A stretch of 64,000 nucleotides of DNA from a bacterium 0.1xD8-71. GTDB lineage: Bacteria; Bacillota; Clostridia; Lachnospirales; Lachnospiraceae. Both the position numbers and the translations under genes were made by a program. The first letter of the stretch is position 1. Each line of letters opens with the position of its first letter. The stretch is taken from contig RAYR01000009.1 in NCBI GenBank assembly GCA_003612405.1, positions 1 through 64,000 of the forward strand, read 5' to 3'. Below are positions 52,469 to 61,965 of the stretch, piece by piece. The notes beneath the pieces are model-generated. The model was not told where the DNA came from. It saw nothing but the letters and a program-made list of their open reading frames with translations, and did not search any database.

Positions 52469-53383
52469 ATGGCCAATTTTAAAAAGAAGAAAAGAAGGTA
52501 TGCGGCGCAGAATCAGAAAAGTGCGTACCTGTTTATATTACCGTCCATGGTAATCTTATCGGTATTTGTCTTTATTCCGCTGTTGGCATCCTTTGTGATC
52601 AGCATTACCAATATGAATATTTTTATGAAAGATGTTTCTTTGGTGGGGTTTAAAAACTTCACCCGCCTGTTCGTGGACAGCAGGGTGTCAAATGCGACCT
52701 TTAACAGTCTTTATTTCACATTGCTTGAGGTGCCGCTGCAAGTGGGACTGGCACTGCTTTTGACAGTGTGTCTTGCAAAGAACAACAGATATTGTAAGAT
52801 GCTTCGTTCTATCTATTATCTGCCCTTTGTCTGTTCCATGACGGCAATCGGCATTGTGTGGTCTATGCTGCTTGATCCCAATATGGGGCTGGTGGCTTAT
52901 TGGCTAAAGCAGGCAGGTCTGGAGACGGTTGCTTTCTTAAAAGACCCGAAATTTGCCATGCCTACGGTGATTGCTGTGACTGCCTGGAAAGGCTTTGGGT
53001 ATACCCTGACGCTTCTTGCGGCGGCGGTACTGAACATTCCACAGTCCTTATATGAGGCGGCGCAGATGGACGGGGCGGGGAGCTTCCAGAAGTTTAGGCA
53101 TATCACAATCCCGGGAATCTGGTCAACCATCAGTTTCTGTATTGTCACGACTACCATAAGTGCCATGCAGATGTTTGATCAGGCATATGTTATGACCAAG
53201 GGCGGGCCGCTTAACAAGACAGAGACAGTGGTGCAGTATATTTATGACAGGGGATTTCAGACAGCGCCTTACGATCTGGGATATGCATCAGCTATTTCCG
53301 TGTACTTGTTCGTAATCGTGGCAGTGATGACTTTTGTCCTGCGTAGATTCATATTGAAACGAGGGGAGGATGCAGATGCATAA
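52469..53383 (+). CDS. sugar ABC transporter permease (MalF type)
   Basis: ATG 52469 follows CAGGGGG. The 304-residue protein has six membrane helices and the EAA loop YEAAQMDGAGSFQKFRHITI, as in MalF-like carbohydrate permeases. It pairs with the next gene product to form the transport channel. Residues 1-20 are very basic and cytoplasmic. It overlaps the next gene by eight bases. Confidence 0.93.
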   Translation: MANFKKKKRRYAAQNQKSAYLFILPSMVILSVFVFIPLLASFVISITNMNIFMKDVSLVGFKNFTRLFVDSRVSNATFNSLYFTLLEVPLQVGLALLLTVCLAKNNRYCKMLRSIYYLPFVCSMTAIGIVWSMLLDPNMGLVAYWLKQAGLETVAFLKDPKFAMPTVIAVTAWKGFGYTLTLLAAAVLNIPQSLYEAAQMDGAGSFQKFRHITIPGIWSTISFCIVTTTISAMQMFDQAYVMTKGGPLNKTETVVQYIYDRGFQTAPYDLGYASAISVYLFVIVAVMTFVLRRFILKRGEDADA

Positions 53384-54218
53384 GAGGAAGAAAATAAAGA
53401 AGATAAAGTTATCTGAGGCAGTGGGATATCTTTTTACCCTTCTGGTCGCCTTTACGGTACTGGTTCCTATTTTATGGCTGTTGGTTTCCTCCTTTAAGAC
53501 GGATGTGGGAGTGATCAAATTTCCGCCCCGTTTTTTCCCGGAGGAATGGACACTGCATCAGTATCTGTATGTGGGGGACAGTATTCCCATCTTTGATATG
53601 ACCAGAAATACGGTGATCTTTGCGGGCGGCGTGACAGTGATCAGTCTGTTGTTTGATTCCATGGCAGGGTATGCCTTCGCCAGGATGCGTTTTAAGGGCT
53701 CTAAGGCTTTGTTTTCCATTATTCTGCTGACGATGATGGTACCCTTTCAGATTATTATGACGCCGCTTTATATTGAGGTTTATAAGCTGCATTTGCTGGA
53801 CAGCTATCTGGGACTGATTCTGCCCCGGGCTACCAGCGCATTTGGCATTTATATGATGAGTTCTTTTTTTGAGGGACTGCCGAAGTCTCTGGAAGAATCG
53901 GGACGGATAGACGGTATGAGCGAATTTCGGATTTTCCGTTCTATCATGATGCCATTATGTAAACCGGCATTGGTCAGTCTGGGTATTTTCCATTTTATGA
54001 ATAACTGGAATGACCTGCTGTATCCACTGATGCTCACCAGTTCTCAGAACAAAAGGACATTGTCGGCAGGCCTGGCAGTTCTGGTGGGAAATAAGGTAAT
54101 CAAATACGGCCCTACGCTGGCGGCGACGATGATATCCCTTACCCCGCTTCTGGTGTTGTATATTTTCTGTCAGAAGTATTTTATAGAAGGGGTGGCAGCT
54201 GCCGGGGTGAAGGAATAG
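53376..54218 (+). CDS. sugar ABC transporter permease (MalG type)
   Basis: ATG 53376 is chosen because GGGGAGG lies six bases before it. The 280-residue protein has six helices, a MalG-type start (FTLLVAFTVLVPILWLLVSS) and the EAA loop EESGRIDGMSEFRIFRSIMM. It forms the second half of the channel with the permease encoded upstream. The GH51 gene follows 90 bp later. Confidence 0.93.
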   Translation: MHKRKKIKKIKLSEAVGYLFTLLVAFTVLVPILWLLVSSFKTDVGVIKFPPRFFPEEWTLHQYLYVGDSIPIFDMTRNTVIFAGGVTVISLLFDSMAGYAFARMRFKGSKALFSIILLTMMVPFQIIMTPLYIEVYKLHLLDSYLGLILPRATSAFGIYMMSSFFEGLPKSLEESGRIDGMSEFRIFRSIMMPLCKPALVSLGIFHFMNNWNDLLYPLMLTSSQNKRTLSAGLAVLVGNKVIKYGPTLAATMISLTPLLVLYIFCQKYFIEGVAAAGVKE

Positions 54219-54308
54219 AAATAGGACAAAAGATAGAAGGATCAGATAACAGAGGCAGAACTGCCTGAAAGAACGATATCAATATAAGACAGGAGAAGAT
54301 ATAACGGT

Positions 54309-55823
54309 ATGGAGAAAATAAAGGCGCATATCATTGTGAATAAGGATTTTGTAAGGGGAGAGATTGACAGGAGAATCTATGGCTCCTTTGTGGAACATAT
54401 GGGGCGTGTGGTTTATTCCGGTATTTATGAGCCAGGGCATGAGACGGCGGACGAGGATGGATTTCGCACAGATGTATTGGACAAGGTAAAGCAGATGGGT
54501 GTAACAGCCGTGCGTTATCCCGGGGGGAATTTTGTGTCCTGTTATGACTGGCGTGACGGTGTGGGGCCGGTGGAAGAACGCCCCCGCAGGCTGGAGATTG
54601 CATGGCGCTCCATTGAAACCAATGAGATTGGAACCAATGAATTTATGAAATGGGCCAGGAAGGCGGGAGTCGAACCGGTATTTGCAGTGAATCTGGGGAC
54701 AAAGGGCATTGAGAATGCGGTGTCTCTTGTGGAATACTGCAATATCAAAGAGGGCACATACTACAGCGACTGGCGCAGGGAACACGGGGCAGACGAACCG
54801 TATGGTATTAAGACATGGTGTCTTGGCAACGAGATGGACGGAGACTGGCAGATTGGTCATAAAACAGCCGAAGAGTATGGAAGATTGGCACAGGAGACGG
54901 CAAAGGCCATGAAGCAGGTGGACAACAGCATTGAACTGGTATCCTGCGGCAGTTCCAAGTCCGATATGAAGACATACCCTGACTGGGAGGCACAAACGCT
55001 GAAGTATACATATCCTTATGTGGAGTATGTTTCCCTGCATCAGTATTATGGGGGACAGGAACTTGGGACAAGGAATTTCCTCTCTCAGTCCCTGGATATG
55101 GAACAGTATATTCAGACTGTGATCGGAACCTGTGATTATGTCAAAGCATGGCATCGCTCGGATAAGACTCTTTATATCAGCTTTGACGAGTGGGGCGTGT
55201 GGTCGGTGCCGGATCAGGTGGTGGCGGCTTCCGTGGATGAAAGGCCCTGGCAGGTTGCGCCTCATTTAAGTGAGCAGATTTATACTATGGAGGATGCCTT
55301 GCTGTTTGCCGGGATGATGATGAATTTCTTAAAGTACGCAGACCGCATTAAGATTGCCTGTCAGTCTCTTCTGACCAATATCAGTGCGGCTATCATGACC
55401 AGACGGGGAGGAGAGGTATGGGTACAGCCGATCTATTATCCTTTTATGCATATGGCGCATTATGGTGTGGGGAAAACCCTGCTTGCCGTGGATGAGATAC
55501 CATCCTATGACTGTGATCTCAGAAAAGCTGTTCCCTGTGTGGACTATGTGGCTGTATCCAATGAAGAGGGCAAAGAAGTGGTGCTCTTTGCCGTAAACCG
55601 TATGGAAGAGGAGGCAGAGATAAAGCTGGAATTACAGGGATTTAACGCAGTCTGTGTGACAGAGCATGTTGTTATGCACTGTGCGGACATAAAGACCAGC
55701 AATCTGGAGGAGCATGACGCCGTAAAGCCGCGGCAGACGGATAACAGCAGTCTGCATGACAATATTGTGACAAGTTTTTTGCCGTCTTTTTCCTGGAATA
55801 TGGTACGAATCGAAATTCTGTGA
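54309..55823 (+). CDS. abfA: alpha-L-arabinofuranosidase, GH51
   Basis: The 504-residue protein is a full-length GH51 enzyme: RRIYGSFVEHMGRVVYSGIY, VRYPGGNFVSCYDW, acid/base E175 in CLGNEMDG and nucleophile E294 in ISFDEWGVW. A C-terminal beta-sandwich follows. It has no signal peptide, so it acts in the cytoplasm, releasing L-arabinose from imported arabinosides. Genes for arabinose catabolism are not in the window. The ribosome site AGGAGAAG lies 14 bases before ATG, which is rather far. Confidence 0.95.
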   Translation: MEKIKAHIIVNKDFVRGEIDRRIYGSFVEHMGRVVYSGIYEPGHETADEDGFRTDVLDKVKQMGVTAVRYPGGNFVSCYDWRDGVGPVEERPRRLEIAWRSIETNEIGTNEFMKWARKAGVEPVFAVNLGTKGIENAVSLVEYCNIKEGTYYSDWRREHGADEPYGIKTWCLGNEMDGDWQIGHKTAEEYGRLAQETAKAMKQVDNSIELVSCGSSKSDMKTYPDWEAQTLKYTYPYVEYVSLHQYYGGQELGTRNFLSQSLDMEQYIQTVIGTCDYVKAWHRSDKTLYISFDEWGVWSVPDQVVAASVDERPWQVAPHLSEQIYTMEDALLFAGMMMNFLKYADRIKIACQSLLTNISAAIMTRRGGEVWVQPIYYPFMHMAHYGVGKTLLAVDEIPSYDCDLRKAVPCVDYVAVSNEEGKEVVLFAVNRMEEEAEIKLELQGFNAVCVTEHVVMHCADIKTSNLEEHDAVKPRQTDNSSLHDNIVTSFLPSFSWNMVRIEIL

Positions 55824-55863
55824 TAGAATAGATTATACTATATTTTTAGCGGGGGAATAAACG

Positions 55864-56868
55864 GTGGCGATAACTGCAAAGGAACTTGCCGAAATGTGCG
55901 GTGTTTCAAGGATGACCGTGCATCGGGCACTTACGGATACGGGAAGGATCAATCCGCAGACCAAGGAACTGATTCAGGCGAAGGCGAAGGAATGTGGATA
56001 CCGCCCGGATCTGCTGGCAAGAGGATTGGTAAAAGGGCAGACCTTTTATATAGGCGTGGTGGTATTGGATGTAAATAACAGATATTTCTCGCAGATGCTC
56101 AGCGCTATTGGGACAGAAGCGCGCAAACACGGTTATTTTGTCAACATCACACTTCATGAAGAGAATAAGGAGATGGAAAAGGAGCAGTTGGAGAGGCTGG
56201 TGGATTACCATGTGGATGGCATCATTCTTTCCTCTGTCAACCAGGGAAATGAGTACCGGGATTTCTTAAGAAGTCTGGATACGCCCATCGTCACCATAGG
56301 CAACAGGATTGCCGACGGCATACCCTTTGTGAGTATAGAGGAGAAAAAGGCGGCAAAAGAGGCAACAGAGACGATCCTGCAAAAAGGTTATGAAAAGATT
56401 GTCTTTGTGTGTCCGGCGGTGGAGCAGACAGAAGACAATACCTATGTGCACAGACAGCGTCTGGAGGGTTTTACAGAGGCGGTAGAGCAGTGGAACAAAA
56501 CACAGGAGCCGCGGGTAGAAGGCCTTGTGATTGGTGTCAGGGATGGATTTGCAAAACGGACCTATGAAGAACTGCAAAGCAGCGGAAAGAGGACGGCTTT
56601 TTTCTGTTCCGGAGATGTTTTTGCACTGGATATTATGAAATATATGACTGGAAAGGGTAAGAAAGCCGGAGCTGATTATGGCATTGTAGGGTTCGATGGC
56701 ATTGACATTCTTGACTATGTGACGCCGCGGCTGTGTACCATATATAATCCGGTGGAGCCCGTGGCAAAAGAGGCGGTGAAGCTTCTTTTCAAGCTGATGA
56801 AAGGAGAAGCATCCCAGGACGAGACGATCATATTGGACTGTCAGATGATGGAGGGGGAGACATTGTGA
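55864..56868 (+). CDS. LacI-family transcriptional regulator
   Basis: The 334-residue protein starts at GTG 55864 behind GCGGGGGA. It has the LacI helix-turn-helix (AKELAEMCGVSRMTVHRAL, with the hinge helix RPDLLARGLVKG) and a periplasmic-binding-protein-like sensor (FYIGVVVLDVNNRYF, GIVGFDGIDILDYVTP). It likely represses the arabinoside operon by binding the palindrome at 50784. The last bases of the gene take part in a terminator hairpin. Confidence 0.92.
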   Translation: MAITAKELAEMCGVSRMTVHRALTDTGRINPQTKELIQAKAKECGYRPDLLARGLVKGQTFYIGVVVLDVNNRYFSQMLSAIGTEARKHGYFVNITLHEENKEMEKEQLERLVDYHVDGIILSSVNQGNEYRDFLRSLDTPIVTIGNRIADGIPFVSIEEKKAAKEATETILQKGYEKIVFVCPAVEQTEDNTYVHRQRLEGFTEAVEQWNKTQEPRVEGLVIGVRDGFAKRTYEELQSSGKRTAFFCSGDVFALDIMKYMTGKGKKAGADYGIVGFDGIDILDYVTPRLCTIYNPVEPVAKEAVKLLFKLMKGEASQDETIILDCQMMEGETL

Positions 56869-56888
56869 GAAGCAGTGTCTCCTCTTTT
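56856..56888 (+). terminator. terminator overlapping the end of the LacI-family gene
   Basis: GGAGACA (56856-56862) and TGTCTCC (56876-56882) form a hairpin followed by TCTTTT. The left arm is inside the coding sequence. Confidence 0.7.
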
Positions 56889-57018
56889 GATGAATTGTAC
56901 TTCATTCCATAAAATCCATGGGAGTATATCGAAAGTACCAGAAGGGGCTTCCTTTTGGGAACAGTTCGTGGTATGATATCTCCGAAAGTTTGTTTTGGTG
57001 AAAAGGAGCGATGCGAAT

Positions 57019-59052
57019 ATGTTAGCGAAAAAGTCAGACTCCCGCTCTGGCCGCAAAATGAGGAGGAGTCTCAATGGAAGAATATTGAGAAATACAACAT
57101 TCAATATTCTGGTCTTGGTGGCAGTATGTTGTGTGATTATGGCATTTTCTATGCAATCATTAGCGAACAGCATTTTATTGGACAGTTTGCAGCCTATGGC
57201 CAGGCAGTCGGCTAAGACGGTGGAAGCAAATATACATATGCTGGCGGACCGCATGATGGTGATTGCCGGAGATTCCAGAATGAGTATAGCTGGTATTGGG
57301 GATGGGGCGGCACCAGCTGATTCGGATACTGAGTCAGTAAAAGAAGGCTGGGAGGCTGTTTTGGTAGAAGCGGCCGAAATTTATGAATTTCACACGATTG
57401 CCCTGTACGATTTGAACGGCAGTCTGGTTCAGGGAATAGATGGGGCTCCGGAAAGCCTGGAAAGTGGATTTTTGGCACTTTTGCAGGAGACAGATAATCT
57501 GACGACCCATGCAAGTACTGTTTTTCAGGATGAGCTTGGGATTACTATGGGTATGCCGGTGAAAGAGGATGGTGAGACAGCCTTTTATGTGGTGGGTGTC
57601 TATAAATATGATGCGTTGAATGATGTGTTAAACAGCATCAACATAGGTAAAAATGGAATGGCTTATATGGTGAATCGGGAGGGAATCGTTACGGGGCATC
57701 CGGATCAGTCGAAGGTCATGGACAAAAATACGTTGCTTGAGCTGAGTGGTGGTAACGAGGAGGCTATTAAGAGTGTGACCACAGGGGAGACAGGAGCGAC
57801 AGAATTTGTCATTGACGGGCAGCATATGCTGGTTGCTTTTTCACCCATTAGGGGTACACAATGGGCATTGGTCATTCAGGTGCCGAAGTCAGATTATAAT
57901 AGTTTGATTAATGGAGCAATGGTGGCAGCAGGGGTATGCACCTTGGTGATGCTGCTGATTTCCATTTTGTTAATCTTGAAAATGGCCCGCTCAATCTCCA
58001 AACCGGTAAAGAATGTGACAAGTCGAATGATTTCTCTTTCGGATGGTGATCTGCATACAGAGGTGACGCATGTCCAGTCCGGAGATGAGTTGGAGATCAT
58101 GACCAGTACACTGACAAATACCATAGAAAGCGTTAATCGGTACATATCAGATATCCGGCAGGTATTAAACGGAGTTGCAGACGGCAATTTGCAGATTGAG
58201 CCTCAGGTGGAATATAAAGGAGACTTCACCTTGATTCGGAGTAGTCTTGGGACTATACTTCAGTCTATGAACGAGACCATTTTGGGCTTTCAGGCAGCAG
58301 CGACCCGGCTTGCCAGTATGGCAGAAGAACTGAGTGGACAGTCCGGGCAGCTGCATCAGGCATCTTTAGAGCAGAATCAGGCAACAGAGGCTTTGGTGGG
58401 TGAAGTGTCACATGTAAAAGAACAACTTGCCGATGTTGCAAAGAGCAGTGATCAGGCAAGAGTCATGACTGGAGAGATTACCAGAAGAGTGCAGGAGGCA
58501 AATACACAGATGACTGCTCTTTCCAATGCCATGAACGATATCAGTTCCAATGCTCAGGAGATTACGACCATTGCCAAGGCGATTGACGATATCGCTTTCC
58601 AGACCAGTATACTGGCCCTTAATGCTTCTGTGGAAGCGGCCCATGCGGGAAGCGCGGGTAAAGGATTTGCCGTTGTGGCGGAAGAGGTTAAGGATCTGGC
58701 GGGTAAGAGCGCCCAGGCAGCTAAAACTGCTGTAGAAATCGTGGAAAATACCAGAGCTGTTATCCAGACAGGGGTGAAATTAAATGTCAGTACGGCTGAA
58801 TCGCTTAAGGCCATTAATAGCGTTTCCATCGATATCAGCGAAATTTCAGACCAGCTGGTGGCAGCAGTACAAGGACAGGAGAGTGCACTGATCAGTATGG
58901 AGGAGCGGATTGAGACAATTTCCTCCATTGCTGACAGGAATTTACAAAATGCAGGCGGAACAAGCCAATCCAGTGGACTTCTGGCAAAAGAAGCCGAGGA
59001 ACTTCATGTACAGGTAAAGAAATTTGCTTTGAAGGAGGAATATGACAAATGA
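57019..59052 (+). CDS. methyl-accepting chemotaxis protein
   Basis: ATG 57019 follows AAAGGAG (57000-57006). The 677-residue protein has an N-terminal helix, a large outer dCache-like sensor (about 50-300), a second helix (about 305-325), a HAMP domain and a cytoplasmic signalling domain with the tip DDIAFQTSILALNASVEAAH and VVAEEVKDLAGKSAQAAKTA. It would steer motility toward or away from a ligand. No flagellar or che gene is in the window. Its stop overlaps the FMN-binding lipoprotein gene (ATGA), so ligand sensing may be linked to that protein. Confidence 0.93.
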   Translation: MLAKKSDSRSGRKMRRSLNGRILRNTTFNILVLVAVCCVIMAFSMQSLANSILLDSLQPMARQSAKTVEANIHMLADRMMVIAGDSRMSIAGIGDGAAPADSDTESVKEGWEAVLVEAAEIYEFHTIALYDLNGSLVQGIDGAPESLESGFLALLQETDNLTTHASTVFQDELGITMGMPVKEDGETAFYVVGVYKYDALNDVLNSINIGKNGMAYMVNREGIVTGHPDQSKVMDKNTLLELSGGNEEAIKSVTTGETGATEFVIDGQHMLVAFSPIRGTQWALVIQVPKSDYNSLINGAMVAAGVCTLVMLLISILLILKMARSISKPVKNVTSRMISLSDGDLHTEVTHVQSGDELEIMTSTLTNTIESVNRYISDIRQVLNGVADGNLQIEPQVEYKGDFTLIRSSLGTILQSMNETILGFQAAATRLASMAEELSGQSGQLHQASLEQNQATEALVGEVSHVKEQLADVAKSSDQARVMTGEITRRVQEANTQMTALSNAMNDISSNAQEITTIAKAIDDIAFQTSILALNASVEAAHAGSAGKGFAVVAEEVKDLAGKSAQAAKTAVEIVENTRAVIQTGVKLNVSTAESLKAINSVSIDISEISDQLVAAVQGQESALISMEERIETISSIADRNLQNAGGTSQSSGLLAKEAEELHVQVKKFALKEEYDK

Positions 59053-59489
59053 AACGGATGCTTAGCATAGTACTGATTCTGGCAGGTATAATGTTGTTGA
59101 CAGCCTGTGGTGATCAGACCGGTCTTCAGGACGGGTACTATACCGCACAGGCTTCTGAGTTTAATTTTGGTTGGAAAGAATATATCACGATTATGGTTAA
59201 AGGCGGAAGTATTGTCTCTGTAGAGTATAATGCGGAAAATGCCAGTGGATTTATCAAGAGTTGGGATAATGCATATATGCAGACAATGCTGCATAGCAAC
59301 GGCACTTATCCTAATGAGTACACCCGCTATTATGCCGGTCAGCTTTTAGAAGGACAGGGAGAGGAGAAGATTGATGCCTTGACTGGAGCAACTTCCTCTT
59401 ATGGTTCCTTCCAGAAACTTGCTGTTGCGGTGATAGAGCAGGCAAAACAGGGAGATTCCAGTATTGTGATTGTGGATACATCCCATTAA
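59049..59489 (+). CDS. FMN-binding-domain-like lipoprotein
   Basis: The 146-residue protein has a signal peptide with lipobox LLTAC (Cys at about residue 20) and DGYYTAQASEFNFGWKEYIT. Near the end comes DALTGATSSYGSFQKLAVAV. The D-x-x-(S/T)GAT(S/T) motif is where FMN is covalently attached to Thr by ApbE in FMN_bind domains. It would carry flavin outside the membrane. It is co-translated with the chemoreceptor and followed by an NhaC antiporter gene 64 bp later. Confidence 0.8.
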   Translation: MKRMLSIVLILAGIMLLTACGDQTGLQDGYYTAQASEFNFGWKEYITIMVKGGSIVSVEYNAENASGFIKSWDNAYMQTMLHSNGTYPNEYTRYYAGQLLEGQGEEKIDALTGATSSYGSFQKLAVAVIEQAKQGDSSIVIVDTSH

Positions 59490-59553
59490 GAATTGATTTG
59501 TCTGTATGCAATTCAAGTAACAAGTAAAAATAACAAAAGAACGGAGAAGGACA

Positions 59554-61155
59554 ATGAAAAAGAAAAAACTGTTACGGGGAATCGGTGTGCTGATTCTATG
59601 TCTGGCACTTTTACCGATTACCACATTTGCAGCAGAAGGTGAGGCAGAGTATACATCTGCCATGTATGCCACTTTCTGGGCGCTGGTTCCGCCAATCGTA
59701 GCGATTGTGCTGGCACTGATCACCAAGGAAGTATACAGCTCCCTGTTCATCGGTATTCTGGTGGGCGGACTGTTTTATTCCGGTTTCTCCTTTGAGGGAA
59801 CATTGACACACATTTTTAATAACGGGTTTGTTGCCGTGTTATCGGACAGCTACAATGTGGGTATCCTCATATTCCTGGTGATATTGGGGGCTATGGTGAG
59901 CCTTATGAACCGGGCGGGAGGATCTGCGGCGTTCGGTCATTATGCCAAAGAGAAGATTAAGACACGTGCAGGGGCACAGCTTGCTACCGTGGCACTGGGT
60001 GTACTGATCTTTATTGACGATTATTTTAACTGTCTTACCGTGGGAAGCGTGATGAAACCTGTGACGGACGAACATAAGGTTTCCAGGGCGAAGCTGGCGT
60101 ATCTGATTGATGCCACGGCGGCGCCTGTGTGTATTATCGCACCGATTTCTTCCTGGGCGGCAGCGGTGTCCGGGTTTGTGGAGGGCGAGGATGGTTTTTC
60201 CATTTTTATCCGTGCCATTCCCTATAATTTCTATGCTATCTTAACGATTGCGATGATGATTGCGCTGGTGGTCATGAACATAGATTTCGGGCCCATGAAA
60301 TCCCATGAAATCAATGCACTGAAAGGGGATCTGTTCTCCACGAAAGAAGGCGCTTCCGTCAAGGAGGGAGAGATTGTGGCCCCCAAGGGGAAGGTGATAG
60401 ACCTTTTGATTCCGATTATCATGTTGATTGCCTGCTGTGTAATCGGCATGATTTATACGGGCGGATTTTTTGAGGGTGCAGGCTTTGTGGAGGCGTTCTC
60501 CAATTCCGATGCTTCTGTGGGACTGGCACTGGGAAGTATCTGCGCCATGATACTGACGGTCATCATTTATCTGATCAGAAGAGTCTTAAGTTTTACAGAT
60601 TGTATGAAATGTCTGCCTGATGGCTTTAAGGCCATGGTTCCGGCAATCCTGATCCTTACCTTTGCCTGGACGCTAAAAGCCATGACAGATTCTCTGGGGG
60701 CGGCGGTCTTTGTGGCAGATGCGGTACAGAAGAGCGCAGGGTCATTCATGAATTTCCTGCCGGCGATTATTTTCCTGGTGGCATGTTTCCTGGCTTTTTC
60801 CACGGGAACTTCCTGGGGCACTTTCGGTATCCTGATTCCGATCGTGGTCAATGTGTTCATGAATACCAATCCGCAGCTGATGATCATTTCCATCTCCGCA
60901 TGTATGGCGGGTGCGGTGTGCGGCGATCACTGTTCCCCCATATCGGATACCACGATCATGGCGTCCGCCGGCGCCCAGTGTGACCATGTGAACCATGTAT
61001 CCACGCAGCTTCCTTATGTTATTGTGGTGGCGGTGATTTCCTTTGTTACCTATGTGATAGCCGGATTTACACGGAGCGCATGGATTTCTCTGCCGGTGGG
61101 AGTTATATTGTTGATTCTTACCTTGTTTGCTGTTAAGAATATGCAGAAGGAATGA
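59554..61155 (+). CDS. NhaC-family Na+/H+ antiporter-like protein
   Basis: The 533-residue protein has a signal-like N-terminal helix ending near TFAAEG, then about eleven to twelve helices with LVILGAMVSLMNRAGGSAAF, LIFIDDYFNCLTVGS and SAGAQCDHVNHV, all typical of NhaC/YfeH-type antiporters. Members exchange Na+ for H+ or transport amino or organic acids; the exact substrate is unsure. GGAGAAGG precedes ATG. It probably belongs to the chemoreceptor/FMN-lipoprotein unit. Confidence 0.9.
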   Translation: MKKKKLLRGIGVLILCLALLPITTFAAEGEAEYTSAMYATFWALVPPIVAIVLALITKEVYSSLFIGILVGGLFYSGFSFEGTLTHIFNNGFVAVLSDSYNVGILIFLVILGAMVSLMNRAGGSAAFGHYAKEKIKTRAGAQLATVALGVLIFIDDYFNCLTVGSVMKPVTDEHKVSRAKLAYLIDATAAPVCIIAPISSWAAAVSGFVEGEDGFSIFIRAIPYNFYAILTIAMMIALVVMNIDFGPMKSHEINALKGDLFSTKEGASVKEGEIVAPKGKVIDLLIPIIMLIACCVIGMIYTGGFFEGAGFVEAFSNSDASVGLALGSICAMILTVIIYLIRRVLSFTDCMKCLPDGFKAMVPAILILTFAWTLKAMTDSLGAAVFVADAVQKSAGSFMNFLPAIIFLVACFLAFSTGTSWGTFGILIPIVVNVFMNTNPQLMIISISACMAGAVCGDHCSPISDTTIMASAGAQCDHVNHVSTQLPYVIVVAVISFVTYVIAGFTRSAWISLPVGVILLILTLFAVKNMQKE

Positions 61156-61206
61156 TTCTGAGACAGGACAGCAGAAGGATAGTTTCTGTTAACAAAGATT
61201 TATAAG

Positions 61207-61259
61207 GCAGGCCAAATGTTAACTTTTTAAAATGATGATTGACAATTGGCCTGCTTTTT
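61207..61259 (+). terminator. rho-independent terminator with long loop
   Basis: GCAGGCCAA (61207-61215) and TTGGCCTGC (61246-61254) pair perfectly, followed by TTTTTG. The 30-base loop contains GTTAAC. It ends the NhaC transcript before the biotin genes. Confidence 0.7.
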
Positions 61260-61354
61260 GTTACTTTTAAGTACGGAATTATTGATTGGCAGTAACTATC
61301 ATACAGGAACAGGCATCCAGGCTGTCAGTTTCTGGGAAAAGGTGAGGATGAAAA

Positions 61355-61906
61355 ATGGAACAGAAGAGTAAAATTCAGAAAATGGCAATGTGCAGCTTGT
61401 TTACGGCGCTGACGGCTGTGGGGGCTTTTATCAAGATACCGGTGCCGGTGGTTCCCTTTACCTTACAGTTTTTATTTACCATGCTGGCGGGGCTTCTCCT
61501 GGGCGGAAAACTGGGGGCGGTCAGTGTGGGTGCCTATGCGTTGCTGGGCCTGGCAGGTCTGCCCATATTTGCCGAGGGCGGCGGATTCTGGTATCTGTTA
61601 AAGCCTAGCTTTGGCTATATATTGGGTTTCATTCTGGGGGCCTATGTGACCGGCAGGATGACACAGAAGCCTGAGGGACTGACTTTTAGAAAGATTCTGT
61701 TTGCCAATTTCGTTGGTCTTGCTATTGTCTATGGAGCCGGGATGGTGTACTACTATATCATCTGCAATTATGTGATCAATACACCCATCGGATTGTGGCC
61801 GCTTTTCCTGTATTGTTTTCTGTTGGCAGTGCCGGGGGATATCTGTCTGTGTTTCCTGGCGGCAGCCCTGGCAAAACGGCTTAAGCCGATATTGGCCAGA
61901 ATGTAG
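61355..61906 (+). CDS. bioY: biotin transporter BioY
   Basis: The 183-residue membrane protein is the S component of a biotin ECF transporter: AMCSLFTALTAVGAFIKIPV, PVVPFTLQFLFTMLAGLLLG and KPSFGYILGFILGAYVTGR, with six helices. It binds biotin in the membrane and may work alone or with the shared EcfAAT module, which is not encoded here. GGTGAGGATG lies before ATG. The biosynthesis genes bioB, bioD and bioA follow, so the cell can both import and make biotin late steps. Confidence 0.95.
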   Translation: MEQKSKIQKMAMCSLFTALTAVGAFIKIPVPVVPFTLQFLFTMLAGLLLGGKLGAVSVGAYALLGLAGLPIFAEGGGFWYLLKPSFGYILGFILGAYVTGRMTQKPEGLTFRKILFANFVGLAIVYGAGMVYYYIICNYVINTPIGLWPLFLYCFLLAVPGDICLCFLAAALAKRLKPILARM

Positions 61907-61965
61907 ATATGTGATATAAAAGAGTTGATGGAGTGGTGGGAGTCGTTTGAAAGTGGAGGTTTGCT

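Noticed and set aside
54279..55265. Minus-strand frame of 328 codons
   Set aside because: It is opposite the GH51 gene, whose catalytic motifs are intact; the product looks like antisense translation.
61188..61223. Two GTTAAC sites as a BirA operator before the biotin genes
   Set aside because: The sites are 30 bp apart, start to start, against about 21-22 in known BirA operators, and one is inside a terminator loop.
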